Assembly: GCF_900114875.1 (NCBI RefSeq)
Contig: NZ_FPKW01000015.1
Location: 37,813-101,812, forward strand
Direction of reading: 5' to 3'
Origin: Chryseobacterium limigenitum
GTDB taxonomy: Bacteria > Bacteroidota > Bacteroidia > Flavobacteriales > Weeksellaceae
Length of the DNA: 64,000 nucleotides
Under the pieces are notes generated by a model that saw only the letters and a list, made by a program, of their open reading frames with translations, did no database searches and was not told where the DNA came from. This document shows positions 17,223-25,996 of this stretch, piece after piece (within the stretch, counting starts at the first letter, position 1; every line of letters starts with the position of its first letter). Position numbers and translations under genes: made by a program.

Positions 17223-17381
17223 GAATAAGTTTTGATAAATTCTTATCAAAAACTATGCTTAAAATTGTAATTTGATGTGAAATTTTTAATAATTGATATG
17301 AATTGATGAAAATGTTTTGGTTGTGAAGGTTTTTATTTGTTTAAGTCATTAGAAAATCAAATTATTTTATATTTTTATTGA

Positions 17382-18449
17382 ATGAAAAAGAGTCTTTTAG
17401 CATTTGTATTTTCTCCATTTTTAATGTACGCTCAGGAAGTTCCAAAACTTACCGATGAAATGGCGATGAAATTGGCAGATAAACCCATCCATTGCATCAA
17501 TCAGGAGTACCCGAATAAAACGGCACATATTATCAATAATGAAAAAGAAGTTCCTTTAACTCCAAAAGATCTGCACCCCAGCTTTTATGGCTGTTTTGAT
17601 TGGCATAGCTCTGTTCATGGACATTGGATGTTGGTTAGATTACTGAAAACGAAACCTAATTTAGCGAATGCAAAAGAGATTGAAAAGATTCTTGACAACT
17701 CATTTCAAAAAGAAAATCTCCAGACAGAAGCAGATTATTTTACAAAATATGAGTTAACTGCAACATTTGAAAGAACTTATGGCTGGGCTTGGGTGCTAAA
17801 ACTTGATGAAGAATTAGCGACTTGGGATAATCCTAAAGCTAAAATCTGGCATCAGAATTTGAAACCTTTAACGGATAAGATTTTAAATTCGTGGAAGACT
17901 TATTTACCTAAACAAACGTATCCGAACAGAACGGGAGTTCATCCGAATACCGCTTTTGCAATGGTTTTTGCACTCGATTGGGCAAGAGCAACCGGTGATA
18001 AAGCTTTTGAAGCCCAATTAATAGAAAGGGCGAAATATTTTTACTTAAATAATACCAAAACACCTGCTTATTTAGAACCCGACGGCTCAGATTTCTTCTC
18101 TCCAAGTTTAGAAATTGCGGATTTGATGAGAAGAGTTCTTCCTCAAAAAGAATTTGTAAATTGGTTAGATAACTTCTATGAAAAACGAAGCTTAGAGAAT
18201 ATCGAAAAAATTCCTGTTGTAAGCGATTTGTCTGATTATCAAACGGTTCATTTGGTTGGTTTGTCCTTTACAAAAGCATGGTGTATGAAAGGGATTGCAA
18301 AATCTCTTCCCGATCATCATCCATTAAAAAAGGAATTCCAAAAAACGGCAAATGTATTTTTAAACAACGGACTTCCACTTCTTTTCCAGGGAAATTATGG
18401 TGGTGATCATTGGCTGTCTAGTTTTGCAGTATATGCTTTGGAAGATTAA
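17382..18449 (+). CDS. DUF2891 exported protein
   Basis: The 355-residue protein starts with a signal peptide (MKKSLLAFVFSPFLMYAQ) and continues into a helical DUF2891 domain. Landmarks are HPSFYGCFDWHSSVHGHWML (about 66-85), ATFERTYGWAWVLKLDEELA (near 127-146), YPNRTGVHPNTAFAM and the end QGNYGGDHWLSSFAVYALE. The many conserved W, H and D residues look like an (alpha/alpha) barrel glycan-active or glycan-binding protein, but no activity is assigned to the family as far as I know. It is encoded alone and is predicted periplasmic. Confidence 0.85.
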   Translation: MKKSLLAFVFSPFLMYAQEVPKLTDEMAMKLADKPIHCINQEYPNKTAHIINNEKEVPLTPKDLHPSFYGCFDWHSSVHGHWMLVRLLKTKPNLANAKEIEKILDNSFQKENLQTEADYFTKYELTATFERTYGWAWVLKLDEELATWDNPKAKIWHQNLKPLTDKILNSWKTYLPKQTYPNRTGVHPNTAFAMVFALDWARATGDKAFEAQLIERAKYFYLNNTKTPAYLEPDGSDFFSPSLEIADLMRRVLPQKEFVNWLDNFYEKRSLENIEKIPVVSDLSDYQTVHLVGLSFTKAWCMKGIAKSLPDHHPLKKEFQKTANVFLNNGLPLLFQGNYGGDHWLSSFAVYALED

Positions 18450-18532
18450 AAAGGTCGTGAGGTCGGAAATTTTTTACACGGGATAAACTTCACTCTTCCG
18501 GCATCCAGCTTTCAATCTAGAAAAAAGGGTAT

Positions 18533-19006
18533 TTAATACTTGATTCCCAGTTTTTTAAGAACAAAACTTAAAAGCCAGATTGGTCCTACTAAAAGAAATT
18601 GTAAATCTTTTAAGAAAGATGGTTTTTTACCCTCAATTTTATGGCCTACAAACTGTAAAATCCAAGTGACGATGAAAACAGCAAGATAAACAATCCAAGA
18701 ATTTTCTTTAAAACGAATATTAATTCCGTAGGCGAAACGTTCCATTAAGGTCATTACAAAAAGCATAATCAGACCAATTAAAAAAGAAAGTCTCATGTAA
18801 AATATGGTTACTAAAAGCATTGCAAAAAGACTTACATAACTGATACAGCCAATATATCTGAAGCAAATTGACATTGAGGGGATAAGAGAAATAAATCCTA
18901 AAATCGTCCAGAAAATAAGAGGAACGCAGATCCAGTGAATCAGCTTATTGGTTGAATTTTTATGGCTTTCGGCATATTCAGCAAATAGTAAATCAATCTT
19001 TCTCAT
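18533..19006 (-). CDS. Mpo1-like (DUF962) membrane protein
   Basis: The 157-residue protein has four or five hydrophobic segments and the DUF962/Mpo1 landmarks. The N-terminal Y-x4-H followed by NKLIHWICVPLIFW holds the first histidine, and WILQFVGHKIEGKKPSF holds the second histidine site. In yeast, Mpo1 is an Fe(II)-dependent dioxygenase that shortens 2-hydroxy fatty acids by one carbon. The conserved histidines suggest the same chemistry, but bacterial members are little studied. It is divergent from the AraC gene 70 bp away. Confidence 0.85.
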   Translation of the reverse strand: MRKIDLLFAEYAESHKNSTNKLIHWICVPLIFWTILGFISLIPSMSICFRYIGCISYVSLFAMLLVTIFYMRLSFLIGLIMLFVMTLMERFAYGINIRFKENSWIVYLAVFIVTWILQFVGHKIEGKKPSFLKDLQFLLVGPIWLLSFVLKKLGIKY

Positions 19007-19040
19007 AGCAGGAATTTGGAAAATACTAAATTAATAAAAT

Positions 19041-19072
19041 TTTGTAATCGCAGAGCATATTGCTTACATTTG
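19041..19072 (+). promoter_or_regulatory. Promoter of the AraC-family gene
   Basis: TTTG (19041-19044), 20-bp spacer, TACATTTG (19065-19072) matches the Bacteroidota promoter very well. The ATG is only 4 bp after the -7 box, so the mRNA may be leaderless or nearly so. Confidence 0.7.
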
Positions 19073-19076
19073 TGTT

Positions 19077-19922
19077 ATGTCTGTCTTAGAAAAGTTTGGA
19101 GTAGAGATTTTTACACAACATAATATTTTCGAAAGGATCTCTGCCGATAAGCCTTTTCGACCAGATAACCCTGCTTTTATTTTCATTAAATCAGGAACAA
19201 TAAAGCTCAAACAGCATTTTCGTGATTTGGAGCTTTCTGAGAATATGTTTATGGTAACAGACCCACAAACAATTTATGAAATGGTTTCTGTAAGCGATGA
19301 TTTCCAGTCGAGAATGGTTTCTTATAAAAGGGATTTTATTTCAGCTTTATCATTGAAATTCAATAGATTAATTACGTATCGCTACTTTAGACAACAGATG
19401 AATATTGGCGTTCCTTTTCTGCAAGACGAAATGGATGTTGTTTGGAAAAGTGTCAATTTTTTAAAATACATTCTGGATTCTCCTACCGAAATGACCTATA
19501 AAAAAGAAATGGTAGAACATTTGTTTTCAGTGTTTTGCTATCAAATGGCGGGAATTATTTCTAAAGAAGATAATAATTCAATGAGTCAGATGTCGAGACA
19601 GGAGGAGATCGTTTTTAATTTTCTGACAGATCTTGCGGAACATCATCTCACAGAGCGATCGGTTGAGTTCTACGCCGAACGACAATCGATTACAACGAGA
19701 CATCTTTCTTCGGTAGTGAAGATGATAACAGGGAAGTCGGCAAGCCAGATTATAGCCGTGATTGTAATGAATGAAGCCAAAGTGCTTTTAAACTCCTCTA
19801 AAAAGCCTGTTTCAGAGATTTCATCGATCTTGGGATTTAGTGATCAGTACTCATTTTCTCACTTTTTTAAGAAGCATTTGGAGGTGAGTCCGAGCCAATA
19901 TCGAAATCAGTTCGAAACGTAA
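19077..19922 (+). CDS. AraC-family transcriptional regulator
   Basis: The 281-residue protein has an N-terminal cupin-like sensor region (about 20-110, with the barrel pattern FIKSGTIKLKQHF) and a C-terminal AraC HTH domain (about 180-280). The HTH domain shows HLSSVVKMITGKSASQ and the closing signature ISSILGFSDQYSFSHFFKKHLEVSPSQYR (split over two helices). It lies immediately upstream of and in the same direction as the TolC-EmrA-MFS operon, so it is the obvious candidate activator or sensor for that efflux system. That link is inferred from position. Confidence 0.92.
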   Translation: MSVLEKFGVEIFTQHNIFERISADKPFRPDNPAFIFIKSGTIKLKQHFRDLELSENMFMVTDPQTIYEMVSVSDDFQSRMVSYKRDFISALSLKFNRLITYRYFRQQMNIGVPFLQDEMDVVWKSVNFLKYILDSPTEMTYKKEMVEHLFSVFCYQMAGIISKEDNNSMSQMSRQEEIVFNFLTDLAEHHLTERSVEFYAERQSITTRHLSSVVKMITGKSASQIIAVIVMNEAKVLLNSSKKPVSEISSILGFSDQYSFSHFFKKHLEVSPSQYRNQFET

Positions 19923-19960
19923 AATATTACATTTGAACATCTTTTTCCAATTCTCAAACA

Positions 19961-19991
19961 TTTGTTTGACTTCATAACCACCGTAACTTTG
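19961..19991 (+). promoter_or_regulatory. Promoter of the efflux operon
   Basis: TTTG (19961-19964), 19-bp spacer, TAACTTTG (19984-19991), 20 bp before the ATG of the TolC-family gene. Consensus match and spacing are both good. Confidence 0.7.
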
Positions 19992-20011
19992 TACTCGTAA
20001 AACAAGGTAAA

Positions 20012-21322
20012 ATGGTTAAGAATATAAAAACAGCACTATCACTCGTGATAGCATTATTTCCTGCGCTGTTTTTTTCACAAGAAATTAAACAGCTGACAGC
20101 GAATGAAGTCGCCGAACTGGCGGTACAAAATCATCAGCAATTAAAAATTTCGGCGCAGAATATCGACATTGCAAAGCAAAATACGAATGTTACAAAATTG
20201 CAGAAGTTGCCCACAATTACAGCTTCTACAAGTCAGTTTTATTTGGGAAATGTTTTGGCAATCGACAAAGATTTTTCAAACTCTACAAACATTCCAATGC
20301 CTCATTATGGGAGTTCTTATGCGGTGCAGGCGACTCAACTGATCTTTAAAGGTGGATTGGTGAATAAGTCTATAGAATTGGCCGGACTTCGTGAGCAATT
20401 ATCAGAATTAGATTTAGAGAAAAACAAACAGGATGTGAAATTTTTAGTGATCTCTAATTATTTGGATGTCTATAAAATTTTAAATCAAGAATCGGTTTTT
20501 CAAAACAACAAAAAACTGGCTCAGGAACGTCTGAAAAACATTCAAAAATTCTATCAACAAGGAATGGTTACCCGAAATGAGGTGATCCGTGGAGAATTGG
20601 CGATCAAAAACTTAGATCAGGGAATTTTAACTTTGGCGAACAACAAGAAAATACTTAATTATAATTTAAGTATCGCTTTAGGTTTACCGTCTGATACTGA
20701 GATTATTCCGATTGAAAGTTTAACCAACAAAGAATCTGGAATAGGGATGGATTATTATTTTGATTTAGCCCACAACAGCAATCCACAAATGAGATTTGCA
20801 AAGACCAATATTGATGTTGCAGATAAAAATATAGAGATCATTAAAACCGATAAAATGCCCACAGTGGCAGGTTTTGGAGGATATACTTTGCAAAGACCGA
20901 TTACGACGAGAAATCCTGTCTTGGATATGTATTCGGGAGGTTGGCAGACCGGTATTTCTTTGAGTTATAATATTGATAATCTGTATAAAACGAAAGAAAG
21001 AGTAAAGCTAGGAGAGTTACAGAAAAATCAGGCTAATGATGCCATAACGTTGGTTCAGCAAAATATTGATATGGGTGTGAATGCTGCGTATGTTAAATAT
21101 CAGGAATCAATTCAACAGGCTGATATTCTGAATGATGCTAAGTTGTTAGCAGAAGAGAACTACAAAATTACGGAAGCTAAATATCTGAATCAATTGGCTG
21201 TACAGGCTGAAATGATTGATGCTCAAAACCAAAAACTACAATCTGAACTGGATTTTGCGAATGCAGAGATCAACGTTTTGTATCAATATTACAATCTTTT
21301 GAAATCTACAGGAACACTTTAA
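20012..21322 (+). CDS. TolC-family outer-membrane efflux protein
   Basis: The 436-residue protein has a signal peptide (about 1-23, ending FFSQ) and two TolC/OEP repeats of long helices and beta strands. The segment LTANEVAELAVQNHQQLKISAQNI is the usual OEP start, and the second repeat begins near YYFDLAHNSNPQMRFAKTNIDVADK. It should trimerise to form the outer-membrane duct of a tripartite pump. The EmrA-like adaptor follows after 24 bp and the MFS pump after that, giving a complete exporter in one operon. Confidence 0.92.
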   Translation: MVKNIKTALSLVIALFPALFFSQEIKQLTANEVAELAVQNHQQLKISAQNIDIAKQNTNVTKLQKLPTITASTSQFYLGNVLAIDKDFSNSTNIPMPHYGSSYAVQATQLIFKGGLVNKSIELAGLREQLSELDLEKNKQDVKFLVISNYLDVYKILNQESVFQNNKKLAQERLKNIQKFYQQGMVTRNEVIRGELAIKNLDQGILTLANNKKILNYNLSIALGLPSDTEIIPIESLTNKESGIGMDYYFDLAHNSNPQMRFAKTNIDVADKNIEIIKTDKMPTVAGFGGYTLQRPITTRNPVLDMYSGGWQTGISLSYNIDNLYKTKERVKLGELQKNQANDAITLVQQNIDMGVNAAYVKYQESIQQADILNDAKLLAEENYKITEAKYLNQLAVQAEMIDAQNQKLQSELDFANAEINVLYQYYNLLKSTGTL

Positions 21323-21346
21323 TCTTTTAAAATTAAAATCAAGACA

Positions 21347-22474
21347 ATGGAAAACAAGGAACAAAATACTCAAAATATAGCGCCACAAACGGTTCAGGCT
21401 CCTGAAAAACCAAGTACTGCTCAAAAAAAGAGAGAAAATAAAAAGAATAAAATAAGAGCCATTATTTCAAACACGATCGTCTTTTTACTGATCGGTTTCG
21501 GATTGTTCTGGCTGGTACGGGAATATTTCCATATTGGAGATAAAACGTATACCGAGTCGGCTCAGGTAGAGGAATTTATCAACCCAATCAATACGAGAGT
21601 TTCGGCATATATTAAAGAAATTAAATTCATTGAGCATCAACCCGTAAAAAAAGGAGATACGCTGGCTATTCTGGATGATCGTGAGATTATCACACAATTA
21701 GGACAGGCAGAAGCGGCGTATCAAAATGCTTTGGCGCAACGTTCGGCGACTTCTTCATCAGTAAATACCGTTTCCAATAACGTAAGTGTAATGGAATCTA
21801 ATATTGCCGGAGCAAAAGCGAGACTTTGGAATGCCGAACAGAATTTAAACAGATATAAAAATCTTTTAACTGCAGAAGCGGTAACAAGACAACAATACGA
21901 TCAGGTAAAAACGGAATATGATGCTCAAAAAGCAGCATATGAAACATTTGTTAATCAAAAACAATCTGCCAATCTTTCAACGACGGAAGTTAAGAGTAAA
22001 TTAGGAATCAATGATGCTGAGATCAAAAGAACAAAAGCAGCTTTGGATATGGCTAAGATCAACCTTTCTTATACCGTAATTACCGCGCCTTACGATGGCG
22101 TGATGGGAAGAAGAACGATTTCAGAAGGACAATTAATTCAACCGGGTCAGCAAGTTGCAACGATAGTTTTAAATGGTCAAAAATGGGTAACCGCCAACTT
22201 TTTGGAAAGTCAGATGCCTAATATCAAGATTGGAGAGAAAATGATGATGACGGCAGATGCTTTGGGCGGACAAAAATTTGAAGGAACTGTAACGGCAGTT
22301 TCTGCAGCAACGGGTTCAAGATATTCAAGTGTACCGACGGATAATTCTACCGGAAACTTTATTAAAGTTCAGCAAAGAATTCCTGTAAGAATCGAGTTTA
22401 CGAATTCTAATAAAAAAGAAGATATCGCTAAACTGAGCGCGGGAATGAATATGAATATCAGTATTAATCAATAG
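21347..22474 (+). CDS. HlyD/EmrA-family periplasmic adaptor
   Basis: This 375-residue membrane-fusion protein has a basic, lysine-rich cytoplasmic start, one TM helix (about 46-64, VFLLIGFGLFWLV) and a barrel-sandwich domain split around a coiled-coil hairpin. The first half of that domain is IKEIKFIEHQPVKKGDTLAILDD, in two parts, and the second is SYTVITAPYDGVMGRRTISEGQLIQPG, in two parts. A beta-barrel (KIGEKMMMTADALGG) follows. It links the inner-membrane MFS pump to the TolC channel. The order TolC, adaptor, pump in one operon resembles EmrAB-type drug exporters. Confidence 0.92.
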   Translation: MENKEQNTQNIAPQTVQAPEKPSTAQKKRENKKNKIRAIISNTIVFLLIGFGLFWLVREYFHIGDKTYTESAQVEEFINPINTRVSAYIKEIKFIEHQPVKKGDTLAILDDREIITQLGQAEAAYQNALAQRSATSSSVNTVSNNVSVMESNIAGAKARLWNAEQNLNRYKNLLTAEAVTRQQYDQVKTEYDAQKAAYETFVNQKQSANLSTTEVKSKLGINDAEIKRTKAALDMAKINLSYTVITAPYDGVMGRRTISEGQLIQPGQQVATIVLNGQKWVTANFLESQMPNIKIGEKMMMTADALGGQKFEGTVTAVSAATGSRYSSVPTDNSTGNFIKVQQRIPVRIEFTNSNKKEDIAKLSAGMNMNISINQ

Positions 22475-22480
22475 TCAATT

Positions 22481-22556
22481 GTGAAAAGTGAATATGTCAA
22501 TTTGAATAGGAAAATTCACAATTGATTTATTGACAATTCACAATCAAAATAATTAA
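22481..22556. repeat. Short repeats of CAATTGTGAA / TTCACAATTG in the efflux operon
   Basis: The 90-bp gap between adaptor and MFS genes holds repeated and inverted copies of the words CAATTGTGAA, TTCACAATTGA and GACAATTCACAA. They can fold into hairpins but have no T-run. Function is unknown; this may be an mRNA-stability or decoration repeat. Confidence 0.6.
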
Positions 22557-22564
22557 TTATTAAA

Positions 22565-24157
22565 ATGTATAACAAAGGACTATATCACAATTGGGTACCA
22601 AAACCCATACAGCTTTTGCTGATTGTATTGCTGCTTGCTGTGGTGATGCCGCTAGGTGGTGTTTACACAGGAAATATCAGTTATGTAGTGAGCGGTACCG
22701 GTGCGATGACCGAATATTTCATGTGGGCAAATTATGCTACAACGATTGGAATGGGAGCGTGTATGCCTATTGTGATGAGAATGAAAATGAGGTTTAAAGT
22801 TCGTGATAAAATGATTGTTTTATTGGTTCTTTTAGGCTTGTTAAGCTATCTGAATGCGACTACTTTTAATCCGATGATCTTCATTTTTACCTCATTAATT
22901 ATCGGTTTTTTAAAAATGATGGTTACAATAGAATTGTTCTTACCATTAATGGTGATGATTGGTAACAGAGGAATGTTTTACGGAGCATTTTATACGTTTG
23001 TTTTAGTGATGAACCAAGTGGTAGCTTATTATGCGGTAGAAGTTTCTATTCAATATAATTGGAAGCAATTCTATATTTTAATCTCTGTTTTCTGTTTTAT
23101 TTTGGCTCTTGTACATTGGATTTTTATGCATGATAAATATTTTGCGTTAAAAGTTCCGTTACATTATATTGACTGGTTAAGTATTTTACTTTTCATTTCA
23201 ACATTCATGTTTTCTGCGTATGTTTTCTCTTTTGGGAAACAGCAGGATTGGCTGAATTCAAAAAATATTATCAATGCTAGCATAGGAGCTTTTGTAAGTT
23301 TTGCATCGTTGGTATTGAGACAATTAACATTAAAAAGACCTTATTTATCTTTCACTATATTTTCAAAAAATAATGTTCAGCACGGTTTATTTATGTTGCT
23401 GTGTCTGGGAATGTTTTTAGGAACAACCTCTATTCAAAATACATTTGCCGTCGGCGTGTTGGGCTATGACCAATTAACGAATGCGAGATTAAATTTATTA
23501 ATGATTCCCGGACTGGTTTTAGCGGGAGCAACAGCTATATTTTGGTTTAAAAAAGAAATTCCATTGAAAATGTTCATCTTTTCTGGCTTTTCAGCGATGA
23601 TGGGCTATGTGATTATTATGTACTTTTCGATGGTCTTAGAATTCAGTTATGACGGATGGTATCTGCCGATGTTCCTGAAAGGATATGGAATGGGTTCACT
23701 TTTCATCTCAGTCTGGTTTTACACATTGGATAAACTAGAGCTAGACGACATGCTAGCCGCCATCGGATTGGTATTGGTATGGAGAACATTTTTTGCAGTA
23801 GGACTCTTTTCGGCTTTGTATTCTTGGTTTCAATATCAGTTTCAGGTTGTTGCCATTGGAGACTTAGCAGTTTATATGGATGGAATGACCATTACGCCTC
23901 AAAATGTAGCAGCCAATATGAAAACGATACAATTAAATGCAATAATTGCTGCCAATAAAAAGATATTCGGATATGTAATTCTTGCCGGTTTTGGAGTTTT
24001 GGTTTACATTATAACGCATCATTTTGGAAGAGAACAATTTACCTATGTCCGATTCGTAAGAATGTTGAGCGGAAAATCGGTGATCGCAAGAAGAAGATTA
24101 AGAGAACGGAAAAGATTAATAGAAGATATAAAAGATGCAGCCGGACCTACGATATAA
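22565..24157 (+). CDS. MFS (DHA2/EmrB-like) efflux pump
   Basis: The 530-residue polytopic protein has about 14 transmembrane helices, consistent with the DHA2 drug:H+ antiporter group. The N-terminal helix LLLIVLLLAVVMPLGGVYTG begins it and the last helix VILAGFGVLVYIITHHFG precedes a basic tail. The canonical DHA2 motif A is poorly conserved, as is common in Bacteroidota members. Together with the two upstream genes it should export amphipathic toxic compounds directly across the outer membrane. The substrate is unknown. A terminator follows. Confidence 0.88.
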   Translation: MYNKGLYHNWVPKPIQLLLIVLLLAVVMPLGGVYTGNISYVVSGTGAMTEYFMWANYATTIGMGACMPIVMRMKMRFKVRDKMIVLLVLLGLLSYLNATTFNPMIFIFTSLIIGFLKMMVTIELFLPLMVMIGNRGMFYGAFYTFVLVMNQVVAYYAVEVSIQYNWKQFYILISVFCFILALVHWIFMHDKYFALKVPLHYIDWLSILLFISTFMFSAYVFSFGKQQDWLNSKNIINASIGAFVSFASLVLRQLTLKRPYLSFTIFSKNNVQHGLFMLLCLGMFLGTTSIQNTFAVGVLGYDQLTNARLNLLMIPGLVLAGATAIFWFKKEIPLKMFIFSGFSAMMGYVIIMYFSMVLEFSYDGWYLPMFLKGYGMGSLFISVWFYTLDKLELDDMLAAIGLVLVWRTFFAVGLFSALYSWFQYQFQVVAIGDLAVYMDGMTITPQNVAANMKTIQLNAIIAANKKIFGYVILAGFGVLVYIITHHFGREQFTYVRFVRMLSGKSVIARRRLRERKRLIEDIKDAAGPTI

Positions 24158-24177
24158 CGATACCTTGTTTTTCATTT

Positions 24178-24219
24178 GTAAAACTCCATTTTATCATAAG
24201 ATGGGGTTTTACTTTTTTA
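24178..24219 (+). terminator. Intrinsic terminator of the efflux operon
   Basis: A 12-bp stem (GTAAAACTCCAT / ATGGGGTTTTAC, one G-T pair, 11-nt loop) is followed by TTTTTTA, 20 bp after the stop. Confidence 0.8.
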
Positions 24220-24292
24220 ATGATTAAATCAAAAAAGGTGTAATAAAAATCTGTTAGGTTTAGATTTATTGATATTGCAAGGTTATTAAAAT

Positions 24293-24328
24293 AAAAGGTT
24301 GTTCCAAAATATTTGAAACAACCTTTTT
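24293..24328 (-). terminator. Intrinsic terminator of the MoxR/VWA genes
   Basis: An 11-bp stem (AAAAGGTTGTT / AACAACCTTTT) with A-run and T-run flanks, 20 bp beyond the MoxR-type gene stop. It may act in both directions. Confidence 0.75.
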
Positions 24329-24347
24329 AAGTTATATATTTTTAATC

Positions 24348-25802
24348 TTAATTTCTCAAAAACTGCCCAATTCCCGTTGAATCAAATGTGAAAGTATTTT
24401 GATTTTCAGCTTTATCTAATTTTTTACTGATCGTTAATGCCCACAAAACTAATTCTTTACAGAAATTTTGATCTTCAATACTTAATTCTGAAGTATTCTC
24501 TTCAACAACGTCTACCAAAGGAGCGATGCTGTTGAGTTTGCTGTTGAATTCTTCGTCTGTATCTGTATAATTAAGTTCAAAATGGTTTTTGTTGAACCAT
24601 TTAATTAAATCAGTGTATGGGTTTTTAATTCCGTCTTTTTCCAGTTTAGAAATGCGTGGGAAAATATTTTCAAATTGTATCATGACTGCTTTGTCAATCA
24701 GTATTTTAGCTACATAATCTGCACCTTCCTGCTCGCCTTCGTATACAAGCTCAATTTTTCCTGTAATTGACGGAATAATCGACATGAAATCGAGCAAGCG
24801 AACCGTAGTTTTGTCAGCGTCTGATTCAATTAAACGTAATTTTGCTGCAGCTACTAAATTTTCCATTGCACTGATAGTAAGTCTTGCACTTACGCCACTT
24901 TTGGCATCAACATATTCGCTGTCACGGGCTACAAAAGCAACCTGTTCCAAAAGATCTTTCGCTAAACTGGGAATCTGTATCTGTGATTGATCTTGAGTTG
25001 AAATGGCAGCTTCCTGTTCGGTAATTTGTCGGGCAAGAGCAATTGTTTTTGGATAATGAGTGAAAATTTGTGACCCAATTCTGTCTTTCAAAGGAGTAAC
25101 AATGCTTCCACGATTGGTGTAATCTTCCGGATTTGCCGTAAAAACAAACTGAATATCAAGAGGCATTCTCAATTGAAATCCGCGGATCTGAATATCACCT
25201 TCCTGCAAAATATTAAATAAAGAAACCTGAATTCTAGCCTGTAAATCGGGCAATTCATTCAATACAAATATAGAACGGTTGGCGCGGGGAATCATTCCGT
25301 AATGTAAAACACGTTCATCGGAATAAGGCAGTTTTAAAGTTGCTGCTTTGATGGGATCGATATCACCAATTAAATCCGCAACATTTACATCCGGAGTCGC
25401 CAGTTTTTCAAAGAAACGGTTGGAGCGGTGTACCCATGAAATGGGAGTTTCATCACCAAGTTCTGCAATAAGATCTCTTGAATATTTTGAAATCGGATGA
25501 AATGGACTGTCATTAATTTCAGATCCTTTTACGATCGGCATATATTCGTCAAGAAGATTGACCATGCTTCTTGCAATTCTGGTTTTTGCCTGTCCGCGTA
25601 GACCTAATAAATTAATATGATGTCCAGCAAGAATAGCTTTCTTCAATTGTGGAACCACAGAATCTTCATAACCCCAAAGTCCTTCAAATACAGGTTCTTT
25701 AGCTTTAATTTTTGCAATTAAATTAGCCTGAATTTCTTCATTGATTGTTTTATCTACGTATCCTGAATTTTTTAATTCTTTGAATGTAATATCGTTTTTC
25801 AT
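24348..25802 (-). CDS. MoxR/ChlI-type AAA+ ATPase
   Basis: The 484-residue protein has a AAA+ core of the magnesium-chelatase/MoxR type. The P-loop is GLRGQAKT (about 67-74). The Walker B region VLNELPDLQARIQ has N in place of the usual D before the glutamate, and the sensor 1 segment is FTANPEDYTNRG. Members act as chaperone-like ATPases paired with a VWA protein. That partner is encoded on the same strand at 25997, separated by a 194-bp repeat-containing gap. The target complex is not evident from the neighbourhood. Confidence 0.85.
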   Translation of the reverse strand: MKNDITFKELKNSGYVDKTINEEIQANLIAKIKAKEPVFEGLWGYEDSVVPQLKKAILAGHHINLLGLRGQAKTRIARSMVNLLDEYMPIVKGSEINDSPFHPISKYSRDLIAELGDETPISWVHRSNRFFEKLATPDVNVADLIGDIDPIKAATLKLPYSDERVLHYGMIPRANRSIFVLNELPDLQARIQVSLFNILQEGDIQIRGFQLRMPLDIQFVFTANPEDYTNRGSIVTPLKDRIGSQIFTHYPKTIALARQITEQEAAISTQDQSQIQIPSLAKDLLEQVAFVARDSEYVDAKSGVSARLTISAMENLVAAAKLRLIESDADKTTVRLLDFMSIIPSITGKIELVYEGEQEGADYVAKILIDKAVMIQFENIFPRISKLEKDGIKNPYTDLIKWFNKNHFELNYTDTDEEFNSKLNSIAPLVDVVEENTSELSIEDQNFCKELVLWALTISKKLDKAENQNTFTFDSTGIGQFLRN

Positions 25803-25904
25803 TTTAAATTTTATTATTTCTGAGGGTTGGATGGAGGAGGGCTTAATTTTGATAGTTGAGGTTTTGGGTATAATATTTAATGTTTATTTTTGATTTTTTA
25901 TTTC

Positions 25905-25955
25905 CCCGGGTTTTACCCGAGGCTATTATTATTGAACCACTTCGTGGTTCGGTGT
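25905..25955. repeat. Palindromic intergenic repeat, CGGGT/ACCCG family
   Basis: Two adjacent hairpins: CGGGT-TTT-ACCCG (25907-25919) and GAACCAC-TTC-GTGGTTC (25934-25950), joined by GAGGCTATTATTATT. The first hairpin with its GCTATT neighbour recurs inverted at 52895-52910. A dispersed non-coding element is likely. Confidence 0.65.
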
Positions 25956-25996
25956 ATATTTTATTAACTTCTAACCTCCAACTTCCAGCCTTTTAC

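Noticed and set aside
17223..17249. Earlier Met start of the DUF4349 gene
   Set aside because: The ATG at 17222 gives a clean lipoprotein signal peptide, and the longer form would bury it.
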